Origin: an uncultured Veillonella sp.
GTDB taxonomy: Bacteria > Bacillota > Negativicutes > Veillonellales > Veillonellaceae
Length of the DNA: 40,967 nucleotides
Assembly (NCBI GenBank): GCA_934202215.1
Contig: CAKPXR010000006.1
Span: forward strand, 1-40,967
Reading direction: 5' to 3'
A program made the translations under genes and the position numbers. Below are positions 15,750 to 23,601 of the stretch, one piece after another. The notes under the pieces were generated by a model. It saw only the letters and a program-made list of their open reading frames with translations, searched no databases and was not told where the DNA came from. Position 1 is the first letter of the stretch. Every line of letters starts with the position of its first letter.

Positions 15750-17816
15750 ATGAAAGAGTACAGTAGTGATAAAATTAGAAACGTTGCTGTTGTTTCCCAT
15801 GATGGTGCGGGTAAAACAGCTCTTGTCGAATCTTTGTTGTTAACCTCTGGTGCGGTTGATTTCGTAGGTAAAGGTCAAGATAATAAACATATTATGGACT
15901 TTGAACCTGAAGAAATTAAACGTAACGTAACCATCCAATTGGGCATGGCTCCATGTGAATGGCATGACCATAAGGTTAACTTCGTAGATACTCCAGGCTA
16001 TAACGAATTCCATGGCGAAGTTCGTGCCGCTTTGCGTGCGTGCGATGGTATGTTGATGGTGCTATCCGCCACATCTGGTGTAGAAACTGACACAGTTCGC
16101 GCATGGGATTATGCAGTTGAATTACAAATGCCACGTATGGCGTTTATCAATAAAATGGATGTTGATGGTGCCGATTTCTTCGGTACTATTGAAAGAATGC
16201 GGGAATTATTTGGCAAAGGCATTATGCCATTACAGATTCCTATCGGTGAAGGCGCCAACTTTGAAGGCGTTGTAGACGTAGCTAAAATGACTGCGTTTAC
16301 TTACAAGGACGGCCAACCAACAGAAATTGCTGTACCAGCTCACCTTATCGAAAAGGCTCAAGAAATTCGGGAATTAACCGTAGAAGCCGCGGCTGAAGGT
16401 AGCGATGAATTGTTGGAAAAATATTTAGAAGGCGAAGAATTATCCCTAGAGGAAATTCGCCAAGGCTTGCGTGAAGGGATGATTAGTGGCCGTGTGTGCC
16501 CAATCATGTGTGGTAGTGCCACATCTCGTATTGGCTTAGATCAAGTATTGGATCGTATGATTCGTTACATGCCGGATGCAACTAAAAAAGTGATGACCGC
16601 AACTGATGCGGAAACCGGCGAACAATGTGTAGTACATGTAGATAAACCTTTAACTGCATTTGTATTTAAAACATTGTTAGACCCTTTCGCAGGCAAACAA
16701 AGCTTTGTACGTATCTTCTCTGGTGAACTTAAAGAAGGCGACCGACTTTATGATGTAAACCAAGGTGTAGAAGAAAAATGGGGCAAGATGGTTACCCTTA
16801 TCGGGAAGCAACAAATCCCTGTATCTTCAGCTAAAGCTGGGGATATCGTAGTGATACCAAAATTGGCTAATGCTAAAACTGGCGACACTTTAACAGCTCC
16901 TGACTTTAAAGTAACATACGATGCTATTCGTTTCCCTCAACCTCTATACACAGTGGCATTGGAACCTGTGAAAAAAGGTGAGGAAGAAAAATTAGCAGGT
17001 GCTGTTCTGAAAGTTGCAGAAGAAGATCCTACTTGTGTAGTGGTGAAAAATGCTGAGGCTCGTCAACTACAAATCGATTGTATGGGCGAGGTTCATCTCG
17101 AGCATATCCTCAACAAAATGGATCGTAAATATGGCGTACAAGCTAAACTTGTGACTCCATACATTCCATACCGCGAAACCATTAAAGGCTCCGCTGAAAC
17201 CGAGTCTAAATATAAGAAACAAAGTGGCGGTCATGGCCAATATGGTCACGTTAAGATTCAAGTGGACCCATTATATGATGGTACTGAATTTGCGTTTGTA
17301 GATAAAATTTTTGGTGGTGCTGTACCTAAACAATACATACCAGCAGTGGAAAAGGGTGCCAAAGAAACCCTAGAAAAAGGCTTAATTGCAGGATATCCTA
17401 TGATTGGCGTGCAAGTGACACTCTTGGATGGATCTTACCATAGTGTAGACTCCTCAGAGTTAGCATTCAAAGTAGCTACGTCACAGGCTATCAAGGATGT
17501 AATTCCTAAGGCGAAACCAGTCCTATTAGAACCAATCTATGAGGTTAACGTGTTTGCACCAGATGCTTTCATGGGCGACATCATGGGTGATTTAAATAGC
17601 CGTCGAGGTCGTGTATTAGGCATGGAACAAAGTGAAAGAACTGGTATTTCTGTTGTTAAAGCTCAGGTACCATTGGCTGAAATGTCTGACTATGTGACTG
17701 CATTGCGCTCCATCACTCAAGGACAAGGCGTATTTAACCGTCAGTTCTATACTTATGAAGAGGTTCCACATAAGCAAGCGGAAGAAATTATCGCTGCTCA
17801 TAAAACTCAAGAATAA
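15750..17816 (+). CDS. EF-G-like translational GTPase, divergent paralog
   Basis: 688 residues with the full EF-G layout: G domain (1 to about 270), domain II (about 300-385), domains III-V to the end. The P loop is SHDGAGKT (16-23) and NKMD (134-137) gives guanine specificity. The G3 motif reads DTPGYNEF (80-87): Tyr84 replaces the catalytic His of canonical EF-G (DTPGHVDF). This is the pattern of the EF-G2/EF-G-like subfamily, whose members bind GTP but may not replace EF-G in elongation. AAAGGAGGCG lies upstream of the ATG. It is a single-gene unit between two terminators, not beside rpsL/rpsG/tuf, which agrees with a paralog. Precise role unknown. Confidence 0.88.
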   Translation: MKEYSSDKIRNVAVVSHDGAGKTALVESLLLTSGAVDFVGKGQDNKHIMDFEPEEIKRNVTIQLGMAPCEWHDHKVNFVDTPGYNEFHGEVRAALRACDGMLMVLSATSGVETDTVRAWDYAVELQMPRMAFINKMDVDGADFFGTIERMRELFGKGIMPLQIPIGEGANFEGVVDVAKMTAFTYKDGQPTEIAVPAHLIEKAQEIRELTVEAAAEGSDELLEKYLEGEELSLEEIRQGLREGMISGRVCPIMCGSATSRIGLDQVLDRMIRYMPDATKKVMTATDAETGEQCVVHVDKPLTAFVFKTLLDPFAGKQSFVRIFSGELKEGDRLYDVNQGVEEKWGKMVTLIGKQQIPVSSAKAGDIVVIPKLANAKTGDTLTAPDFKVTYDAIRFPQPLYTVALEPVKKGEEEKLAGAVLKVAEEDPTCVVVKNAEARQLQIDCMGEVHLEHILNKMDRKYGVQAKLVTPYIPYRETIKGSAETESKYKKQSGGHGQYGHVKIQVDPLYDGTEFAFVDKIFGGAVPKQYIPAVEKGAKETLEKGLIAGYPMIGVQVTLLDGSYHSVDSSELAFKVATSQAIKDVIPKAKPVLLEPIYEVNVFAPDAFMGDIMGDLNSRRGRVLGMEQSERTGISVVKAQVPLAEMSDYVTALRSITQGQGVFNRQFYTYEEVPHKQAEEIIAAHKTQE

Positions 17817-17838
17817 AGTAAATCTAGGTCCATGTACG

Positions 17839-17873
17839 AGTCCTCCATATATGTAGCATATGGAGGACTTTTA
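17839..17873 (+). terminator. Terminator after EF-G-like gene
   Basis: AGTCCTCCATAT (17839-17850) pairs perfectly with ATATGGAGGACT (17858-17869), followed by TTTT. A 15-base unit ATGTACTTTTAAGA(C/T) is then repeated in tandem at 17880-17909. Confidence 0.9.
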
Positions 17874-17960
17874 CTATGTATGTACTTTTAAGACATGTAC
17901 TTTTAAGATATACATTTCTTGTGAAAGTAAGGTTTAATTATATAAAAAACTGTATTTTTG

Positions 17961-17983
17961 TACAAGGGAATATATGCCTTGTA
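17961..17983. promoter_or_regulatory. Inverted repeat upstream of the yhcH-like gene
   Basis: TACAAGG (17961-17967), nine-base spacer, CCTTGTA (17977-17983), ending eight bases before a TATAAT (17991-17996). It occupies the place of a -35 element, as expected for an operator or activator site. Confidence 0.4.
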
Positions 17984-18092
17984 TAGAGCGTATAATAGCT
18001 AGTTCTTTAGGTGTATATGTGCTAACATTAAAGGGTAATATAATAGGTTATTTTGGATTACTATCTTCAGATATATTGTGAAAGGATTGTAT

Positions 18093-18569
18093 ATGTTTTT
18101 CTCTAGCATTACTGCAGATTATACAAAAATGGGATATCCTAAAGCCATCGTACGCGCTTTAGATTTCTTAAAGAATACAGATTTAACAGCATTGCCAGGA
18201 GGGCGTCATGCCATCGAAGGAGACATGATGTACGCTAATGTGGACGATGTGGAAACAAAATTATTTGAAACTACAAAGCCAGAGTCTCATCGTAACTATG
18301 TTGACATTCAATTTATGGTGAGTGGTGAAGAAAATATGGGATTCTTTGTTGATAAAGGCCTTGTTAAACCAGTAGAATCCTATCCGGAACGAGATTGTTA
18401 TTTCTATCCAAATGAAGCTACTGATGAAGGTCAAATCCATTGTCCAGAAGGTTATTATACAGTGTTCTTCCCATCTGATATACATAGACCATTATTAGCG
18501 GTTAATGATAAGCCAATTAAAATCCGTAAGGTTGTTGTGAAAGTGCACGTCGATCTCTTAGGCGAGTAA
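18093..18569 (+). CDS. YhcH/YjgK/YiaL family protein
   Basis: 158 residues, the family's usual size, forming a cupin-like beta barrel. Members act on sugars; the E. coli homologue NanQ (YhcH) is linked to sialic acid anomer conversion, and the group was earlier labelled beta-galactosidase subunit beta. Metal/substrate residues are visible in SHRNYVDIQFMVSGEE and FFPSDIHRP. Start set at the ATG with AAAGGA six bases upstream; a GTG 15 bases upstream would use no ribosome site. The EamA transporter gene begins four bases after the stop, so the two likely form an operon and the transporter may carry the related substrate. No sialic acid genes are seen nearby. Confidence 0.88.
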   Translation: MFFSSITADYTKMGYPKAIVRALDFLKNTDLTALPGGRHAIEGDMMYANVDDVETKLFETTKPESHRNYVDIQFMVSGEENMGFFVDKGLVKPVESYPERDCYFYPNEATDEGQIHCPEGYYTVFFPSDIHRPLLAVNDKPIKIRKVVVKVHVDLLGE

Positions 18570-18573
18570 TCGT

Positions 18574-19467
18574 ATGGGGCGATATGAAATTATTGGTATT
18601 ATATTAACCTTATTTGGAGCTATCTTGTGGGGTGTGTCAGGCACATCCGTTCAATTCATAGGTAATTTTCGTAATATGAACCTAGAATGGCTTTTAACGA
18701 TGCGTCTTATCACAGCAGGGGGGCTGACTGTTTTATATGGTTGGGTTCGACAAGGCAATGCGATTTTTAATGTATTTCGCAATTGGCGAGATACGTTTGG
18801 TCTTGTCATATTTGGCGTGTTTGGTATGGCGTTATGTCAATATACCTATTTTCGGTCAATAGTTATTGCTGGCACGGGCATAGCGACGGTGTTACAGTAT
18901 TTAGCACCATCTATGATTATTATTTATTTGCTAGTGCGCTATGGTAAACACCCGTCGAAGGGTGAAATCTTTTCGGTTATTCTTGCCTTAGTAGGCACCA
19001 TTTGCTTAATAGGAAATAATGGTTTTTCTTTTGAAAGCTTCCGTAGTGATGTATTATTTTGGGGCTTATTATCTGCTGTGGGCGTAGCTGTATATAGTGT
19101 TTCTCCTGTAGATTTACTATATAAATATGGGACACTGCCGATTGTAGGATTTGGTATGCTCCTCAGTGGTCTAGTGTCGGCGGTTCTATTCCAACAGCCT
19201 CATTCGTATGCTACGTGGGATGTATGGACTGTGGTAGGTTGTTTTAATGTAGTCTTTCTAGGCACCATCGTGTCATTTAATGCGTACCTTGAAGGGGTTA
19301 AACGCATAGGTGCTGTTCCAGGATCCATCTTGTCATCTATTGAACCGATTTCAGCGGCTTTCTTTGGCTGGGCTTTTTTAGATAATCAATTTAGTATATT
19401 AGGGTTAATTGGCATGGCTATGATTATTGCTACCGTTATTATTATTGCTTTAGAAAAACGCAACTAG
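18574..19467 (+). CDS. EamA/DMT-family transporter (copy 1)
   Basis: 297 residues, ten predicted membrane segments in two EamA repeats (about 5-140 and 150-290). Typical features are GAILWGVSGTSVQFIG at segment 1 and the C-terminal GAVPGSILSSIEPISAAFFGWAFL. Drug/metabolite family members export or import amino acids, nucleosides or metabolites; substrate cannot be predicted. It begins four bases after the yhcH-like stop. The next gene is a close paralog with nearly the same segment-by-segment sequence, indicating a tandem duplication; the two are separated by a terminator. Confidence 0.9.
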   Translation: MGRYEIIGIILTLFGAILWGVSGTSVQFIGNFRNMNLEWLLTMRLITAGGLTVLYGWVRQGNAIFNVFRNWRDTFGLVIFGVFGMALCQYTYFRSIVIAGTGIATVLQYLAPSMIIIYLLVRYGKHPSKGEIFSVILALVGTICLIGNNGFSFESFRSDVLFWGLLSAVGVAVYSVSPVDLLYKYGTLPIVGFGMLLSGLVSAVLFQQPHSYATWDVWTVVGCFNVVFLGTIVSFNAYLEGVKRIGAVPGSILSSIEPISAAFFGWAFLDNQFSILGLIGMAMIIATVIIIALEKRN

Positions 19468-19470
19468 TAA

Positions 19471-19514
19471 CAGAGGTCTCTTTACTGTATATTGCAGCTC
19501 AGAGACCTCTTTGT
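19471..19514 (+). terminator. Terminator between the two EamA genes
   Basis: AGAGGTCTCT (19472-19481) pairs perfectly with AGAGACCTCT (19501-19510), then a short T tract. The second copy therefore needs its own promoter or read-through. Confidence 0.8.
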
Positions 19515-19559
19515 TATTATGTTATAGTATTTTAATGTCTCATTAAATGGAGGAATTAG

Positions 19560-20501
19560 ATGGGGGAGAAACAGTGGATCGGTATGGCGTTAGCCATTCT
19601 AGGAGCCTTGTTTTGGGGACTTTCAGGTACATCCGTGCAATATCTAGAAGGAGCAAAACACTTAAATGTAGAGTGGCTGCTAGAGGTTCGGTTACTCGTG
19701 GCCGGGTTTTTGACGATTATATTGGCTTATATACAAGATGGGATGCGGATCTTTGATATTTTTAAAAATAAAAAAGACTTTGGTAAATTGCTCATCTTAG
19801 GAGTTCTTGGTATTGCTTTAGCGCAGTACACGTACTTTAGAGCCATCGCCATTTCAGGAGTTGGTGTGGCTACGGTCCTTCAATATGTAGCACCAACGTT
19901 GATTATTATCTATCTCTTCTTGCGATACTTTAAGAAGCCGTCCCTTGCAGAGACAGGTTGTGTTGTATTAGCTATGATTGGTACCGTTTGTATCGTTTCA
20001 CAAGATGGATTAGATATTGAAAATATCAATGGCGAGGCTTTACTGTGGGGACTCATATCTGCAGCCAGCATCTGTGTTTATACATTGCAACCTATTGAGT
20101 TGTTAAAGAAATACGGTACTACATCTATAGTGGGTTTTGCCATGTTTATCTGTGGATGTATTTCGCTAGCAATGTTCCAGCAAATCGACTCTGAAGCAAT
20201 TTGGGATGGTATGACATGGCTTGGATTATTCGCTATTATTATACTGGGGACAGTTGTATCCTTCAATGCTTATATTGAAGGAGTACGACGTATTGGCGCT
20301 GTGCAAGGCTCTATTCTGTCATCGTTAGAACCGATTTCCGCAGCACTATTTGGTTGGGCACTGTTAGGAAATGAATTTACTATTATTGGTATCATTGGTA
20401 TGGTTTGTATCATCACCACAGTATTCATTATTGCCTGGGACCGACAACGACAAATCAAACGAGAAGTGCTAGAAAAACTGAACAAAGTAGAAATTAACTA
20501 G
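19560..20501 (+). CDS. EamA/DMT-family transporter (copy 2)
   Basis: 313 residues with ten membrane segments, a paralog of the preceding gene: both share the LFWGLSGTSVQ-type first segment, AQYTYFRAIAISGVGVATVLQY versus CQYTYFRSIVIAGTGIATVLQY in the fourth, and GAV(Q/P)GSILSSLEPISAA at the end. It has a longer basic C-terminal tail (DRQRQIKREVLEKLNK) than copy 1. GGAGG lies eight bases before the ATG. Two tandem copies may act on related substrates, or the pair may be a recent duplication under divergence. Confidence 0.9.
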   Translation: MGEKQWIGMALAILGALFWGLSGTSVQYLEGAKHLNVEWLLEVRLLVAGFLTIILAYIQDGMRIFDIFKNKKDFGKLLILGVLGIALAQYTYFRAIAISGVGVATVLQYVAPTLIIIYLFLRYFKKPSLAETGCVVLAMIGTVCIVSQDGLDIENINGEALLWGLISAASICVYTLQPIELLKKYGTTSIVGFAMFICGCISLAMFQQIDSEAIWDGMTWLGLFAIIILGTVVSFNAYIEGVRRIGAVQGSILSSLEPISAALFGWALLGNEFTIIGIIGMVCIITTVFIIAWDRQRQIKREVLEKLNKVEIN

Positions 20502-20520
20502 ATAAAAAGAACATATATAG

Positions 20521-20560
20521 ATACATAAAGACACATAAAGACACATAAAGACACATAAAT
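20521..20560 (+). repeat. Four tandem 10-bp repeats overlapping a terminator arm
   Basis: The unit ACACATAAAG is repeated end to end: the first copy starts AT instead of AC and the last ends in T instead of G. The units supply the 5' arm of the terminator at 20549-20596. Confidence 0.9.
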
Positions 20561-20596
20561 CATGAGATGTAACTCCGTGATATATGTGTCTTTTTT
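20549..20596 (+). terminator. Terminator after EamA copy 2
   Basis: GACACATAAATCA (20550-20562) pairs with TGATATATGTGTC (20578-20590) with one A-A mismatch, GAG/CTC closes the inner part, and TTTTTT follows at 20591-20596. Confidence 0.85.
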
Positions 20597-20729
20597 GTGG
20601 TTGTAAAACAATATATTTTGTTAAGACTGCCTTGAATAATAACTCTACTCTTTGCAACTCTATGTAGATAATATCAACCATGTAAATATAGCAGTGTTTA
20701 TGTAAATCTTGTATACATGACCTATTTGG

Positions 20730-20758
20730 TTGACTATTTACGTATCTATTCATATAGT
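20730..20758 (+). promoter_or_regulatory. Promoter of the abgA-like gene
   Basis: TTGACT (20730-20735), 17-base spacer, TATAGT (20753-20758). The leader to the ATG at 20796 is only about 30 bases. The 130 bases between the previous terminator and this promoter show nothing recognisable. Confidence 0.65.
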
Positions 20759-20795
20759 TAATATATAAGTACTAATTAATTTTTAGGAGGTTCCT

Positions 20796-22091
20796 ATGTC
20801 TGTAAAAGATTTCGTACAACAACGACGCGATGATTTTATCGCGATGCGTCGTGATTTTCATATGTATCCAGAGCCAGCTTGGCTTGAATATCGTTCTGCT
20901 GCTAAAGTAGCTGAAAAGTTAATTGCCTTGGGGTATGATGTAGCACTTGGTGCAGATGTGCTCGATTTAGATTCTCGTATGGGTTTACCTAGCGAAGAGG
21001 TTATGAAAGCAGCTATGGCTCGTGCTATGGATGAAGGTGCTGATCCTGAGCTAGTAGAGAAAATGGGATATGGTAAGACAGCTATCGTAGCAACTATGAA
21101 GTTCAGTGATGATGGTCCTGTTGTGGCATTCCGTGCAGATATGGATTCCAATGATGTTATCGAATCTAAAGCGTCTAACCATATTCCAGCTAAGATTGGG
21201 TTCCGTTCTCGCCATGATAAGGCTATGCATGCTTGTGGTCATGATACACACATGACAATGGGTCTTGGCCTTGCAGAATATATTGCTACACATAAGGATG
21301 GATTAAAAGGTAGTATTAAACTTATCTTCCAACCAGCAGAGGAAGGTGTACGTGGTGCTAAAGCGATGGTAGAGGCAGGCGTAGTAGATGATGTAGACTT
21401 GATGTTCGGTATGCATATCGGATTTAATGAGAAGTTATCCAATTGCTTTGTTTGTAGCGACCATGGTTTCTTAGCGACTACAAAACTTGATGCTGTATTC
21501 CACGGCTATTCTGCTCATGCTGGTGGTTCTCCAGAAAAAGCACAGAATGCCATGCTTGCAGGCTGTACAGCAGTTCTTAACTTACAAGCCATTGCTCGCC
21601 ATAGTGGGGGCGCATCTCGTATGAATGTAGGAGTTTTTGAAAGTGGTACAGGTCGAAATGTTACACCTGACGTAGCAGTTCTTAAATTAGAAACTCGTGG
21701 CGCTACAACAGAAATCAATGACTACATGATTGAACGCACTAAAACAATTATTAAAGGTGCTGCAGAAATGCATGACTGTACCTTTGAAATTACCAAACAA
21801 GGTGAAACTCCTGCAGGTCGTATTAGCGATGATTTAGCTCGCGAAGTACAATCTATCGTTGAACCATTGGGGATCTTTAAAGAGGTACCATTTGATTATA
21901 GCGGTGGTGGTAGTGAAGACTGCGCGTACTTCTTGAACCGTGTAATTGATCGTGGCGGTCGAGCAACATATATGGTATTGGGCTCTGCAATTAAAGCACC
22001 TCATCATAACCCACTATTCGATATCGATGAAGAAGATATGTTAAACGGTATAGTTGCATTAGGTACAATTGCTACTCACTATTTAAAATAG
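20796..22091 (+). CDS. abgA: M20 amidohydrolase, AbgA-like (aminobenzoyl-glutamate hydrolase type)
   Basis: 431 residues, close to E. coli AbgA. Di-zinc M20 peptidase fold: ligands in HACGHDTHMTMG and FQPAEEGVRGAKAM, and the lid domain HAGGSPEKAQNAM. The insertion between the first strands (DLDSRMGLPSEEVMKAAMARAMDEGAD, about residues 53-85) is the mark of the AbgA branch, which cleaves p-aminobenzoyl-glutamate to release glutamate. AGGAGG is seven bases before the ATG. The next gene is another M20-type hydrolase and then a carrier, so the three may form an uptake and cleavage unit. Exact substrate is inferred from family only. Confidence 0.85.
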   Translation: MSVKDFVQQRRDDFIAMRRDFHMYPEPAWLEYRSAAKVAEKLIALGYDVALGADVLDLDSRMGLPSEEVMKAAMARAMDEGADPELVEKMGYGKTAIVATMKFSDDGPVVAFRADMDSNDVIESKASNHIPAKIGFRSRHDKAMHACGHDTHMTMGLGLAEYIATHKDGLKGSIKLIFQPAEEGVRGAKAMVEAGVVDDVDLMFGMHIGFNEKLSNCFVCSDHGFLATTKLDAVFHGYSAHAGGSPEKAQNAMLAGCTAVLNLQAIARHSGGASRMNVGVFESGTGRNVTPDVAVLKLETRGATTEINDYMIERTKTIIKGAAEMHDCTFEITKQGETPAGRISDDLAREVQSIVEPLGIFKEVPFDYSGGGSEDCAYFLNRVIDRGGRATYMVLGSAIKAPHHNPLFDIDEEDMLNGIVALGTIATHYLK

Positions 22092-22201
22092 GATATATTG
22101 ATTGAGATGTATACATTAAAGTGTCTATATGAGTACATCAGAAGTATTTATACTAGGTTATCTATTGAATGTAATATATCTATGTAGTTATGAGGTGTTA
22201 T

Positions 22202-23446
22202 ATGATTCAACGAGATCGATTAGCTAAAGATTTTGATGCTATGGCACAGTTGACTGCACCTGGTGAGGGTATTAATCGTCTAGCTTTCACCGACGCAGAT
22301 TGGAAGGGTCGTCAGTATATCATTGACCGTATGACTGATGAGGGCTTGACTGTTGAAATAGATGATTTCGGCAATGTTATAGGCTATAAGGTTGGCAAAA
22401 ATCCAGATTTACCGATTGTCATGGTTGGTTCTCATACGGACAGCGTACCTAATGGGGGCAATTATGATGGTGTTGTAGGCGTATTGTCTGCTATTGAAGC
22501 GATTCGCAGTATGACAGATGATGGTTTTGAACATGACCATACCATTGCAGTGGTGGACTTCATGTGTGAAGAGTCTAGTCGCTTTGGAGCTGCTACATTA
22601 GGTAGTAAAGCTATGCGTGGTGAATTGACATTGAAAGATTTACAACGCTTAGTAGATAAACAAGGTACTTCCTTGTATGATGCTTTGAAAGTACGTAATT
22701 TAAATCCAGATGCTATTGAGCATATGGAATATAAACAACCTGTAAAGTCTTTCACAGAAATTCATATCGAACAAGGTAAGGTGCTAGAGCACGAAGCCAA
22801 ACCCATCGGCGTTGTAACTGGTATTGCCGCACCAGAGCGGTTCTATGTAACCATTCGTGGTAATGCGGATCATAGTGGCGCAACCCCAATGAATTTGCGT
22901 CATGATGCGTTATGTGGGGCTTCAAAAATTATCCTCGGCATTGAGGAAATTGCATCCATGCAAGAGGAGCCTCCAGTAGTAGGCACAGTCGGTGTTGTGG
23001 AGGTAACACCGGGAGCGATGAACGTTATTCCTGGGGCGGTTAAGCTGGGCGTAGATATTCGCAGTATTTCTAAGGTGGCCCGTGATTCTGTGGTTACCCT
23101 GATTAAGGAATTTATTGATGTTACTGCAGAGAAACGCGGCTTATCCTATACGATTGAGCCTATTGCACAGGATCATCTTGTAGCGATGCATCCAGCCATG
23201 ATTCGAGAAATCGAAGAGGCTGTTAAGTCTGTAGGTGTAGACTATATGACCATGCCAAGCGGTGCCGGTCACGATGCAATGCACTGGGCCGATGATGTCC
23301 CAACAGGGATGATTTTTATCCCATGCCGTGAAGGTATTAGCCATAATTCAGCTGAATTTGCGGATATGGATGATATTATTACGGGCGCTAAGGTATTGGA
23401 TACAGTACTTAGAAAACTTAGCTTAGAGAGTACAAAACTCAATTAG
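22202..23446 (+). CDS. M20-family hydantoinase/carbamoylase-type Zn hydrolase
   Basis: 414 residues. Matches the subfamily of N-carbamoyl-L-amino-acid hydrolases, beta-ureidopropionases and allantoate amidohydrolases. Metal ligands are visible in GSHTDSVPNGGNYDGVVGVL (His, Asp), CEESSRFG (Glu), EIHIEQGKVLE (His) and the C-terminal GISHNSAEF (His). The dimer/substrate part PSGAGHDAMH is also present. Start is the ATG at 22202 with GAGGTG five bases before; an ATG 12 bases upstream overlaps that ribosome site. Such enzymes free amino acids or ureides from carbamoyl or allantoate substrates. Linked to the preceding amidohydrolase and following carrier. Confidence 0.85.
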   Translation: MIQRDRLAKDFDAMAQLTAPGEGINRLAFTDADWKGRQYIIDRMTDEGLTVEIDDFGNVIGYKVGKNPDLPIVMVGSHTDSVPNGGNYDGVVGVLSAIEAIRSMTDDGFEHDHTIAVVDFMCEESSRFGAATLGSKAMRGELTLKDLQRLVDKQGTSLYDALKVRNLNPDAIEHMEYKQPVKSFTEIHIEQGKVLEHEAKPIGVVTGIAAPERFYVTIRGNADHSGATPMNLRHDALCGASKIILGIEEIASMQEEPPVVGTVGVVEVTPGAMNVIPGAVKLGVDIRSISKVARDSVVTLIKEFIDVTAEKRGLSYTIEPIAQDHLVAMHPAMIREIEEAVKSVGVDYMTMPSGAGHDAMHWADDVPTGMIFIPCREGISHNSAEFADMDDIITGAKVLDTVLRKLSLESTKLN

Positions 23447-23601
23447 GTTGAGCACTGTGATATATTGTATGTAGATATAATGTAGCAGGATGTGTGTTAC
23501 TAGGTAAGACATTATATTGTACGTAGTTAGAAGGGTGTATTCCGTAATAGAATGGTAGAGAATGCTTTCTATTTGCAGGGAATACCCGGATTGGAGAGAT
23601 T

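Noticed and set aside
19547..19756. 69-codon plus-strand frame at the start of EamA copy 2
   Set aside because: Out-of-frame reading of the transporter gene, with an Arg-rich meaningless product.
20521..20560. CRISPR-like repeats
   Set aside because: Units are 10 bp and directly abut, with no spacers and no cas genes.
20469..20753. 94-codon minus-strand frame across the 10-bp repeats and terminator
   Set aside because: Its Cys/Tyr/Phe-rich product arises from AT-rich repeats and a terminator; no ribosome site or family.
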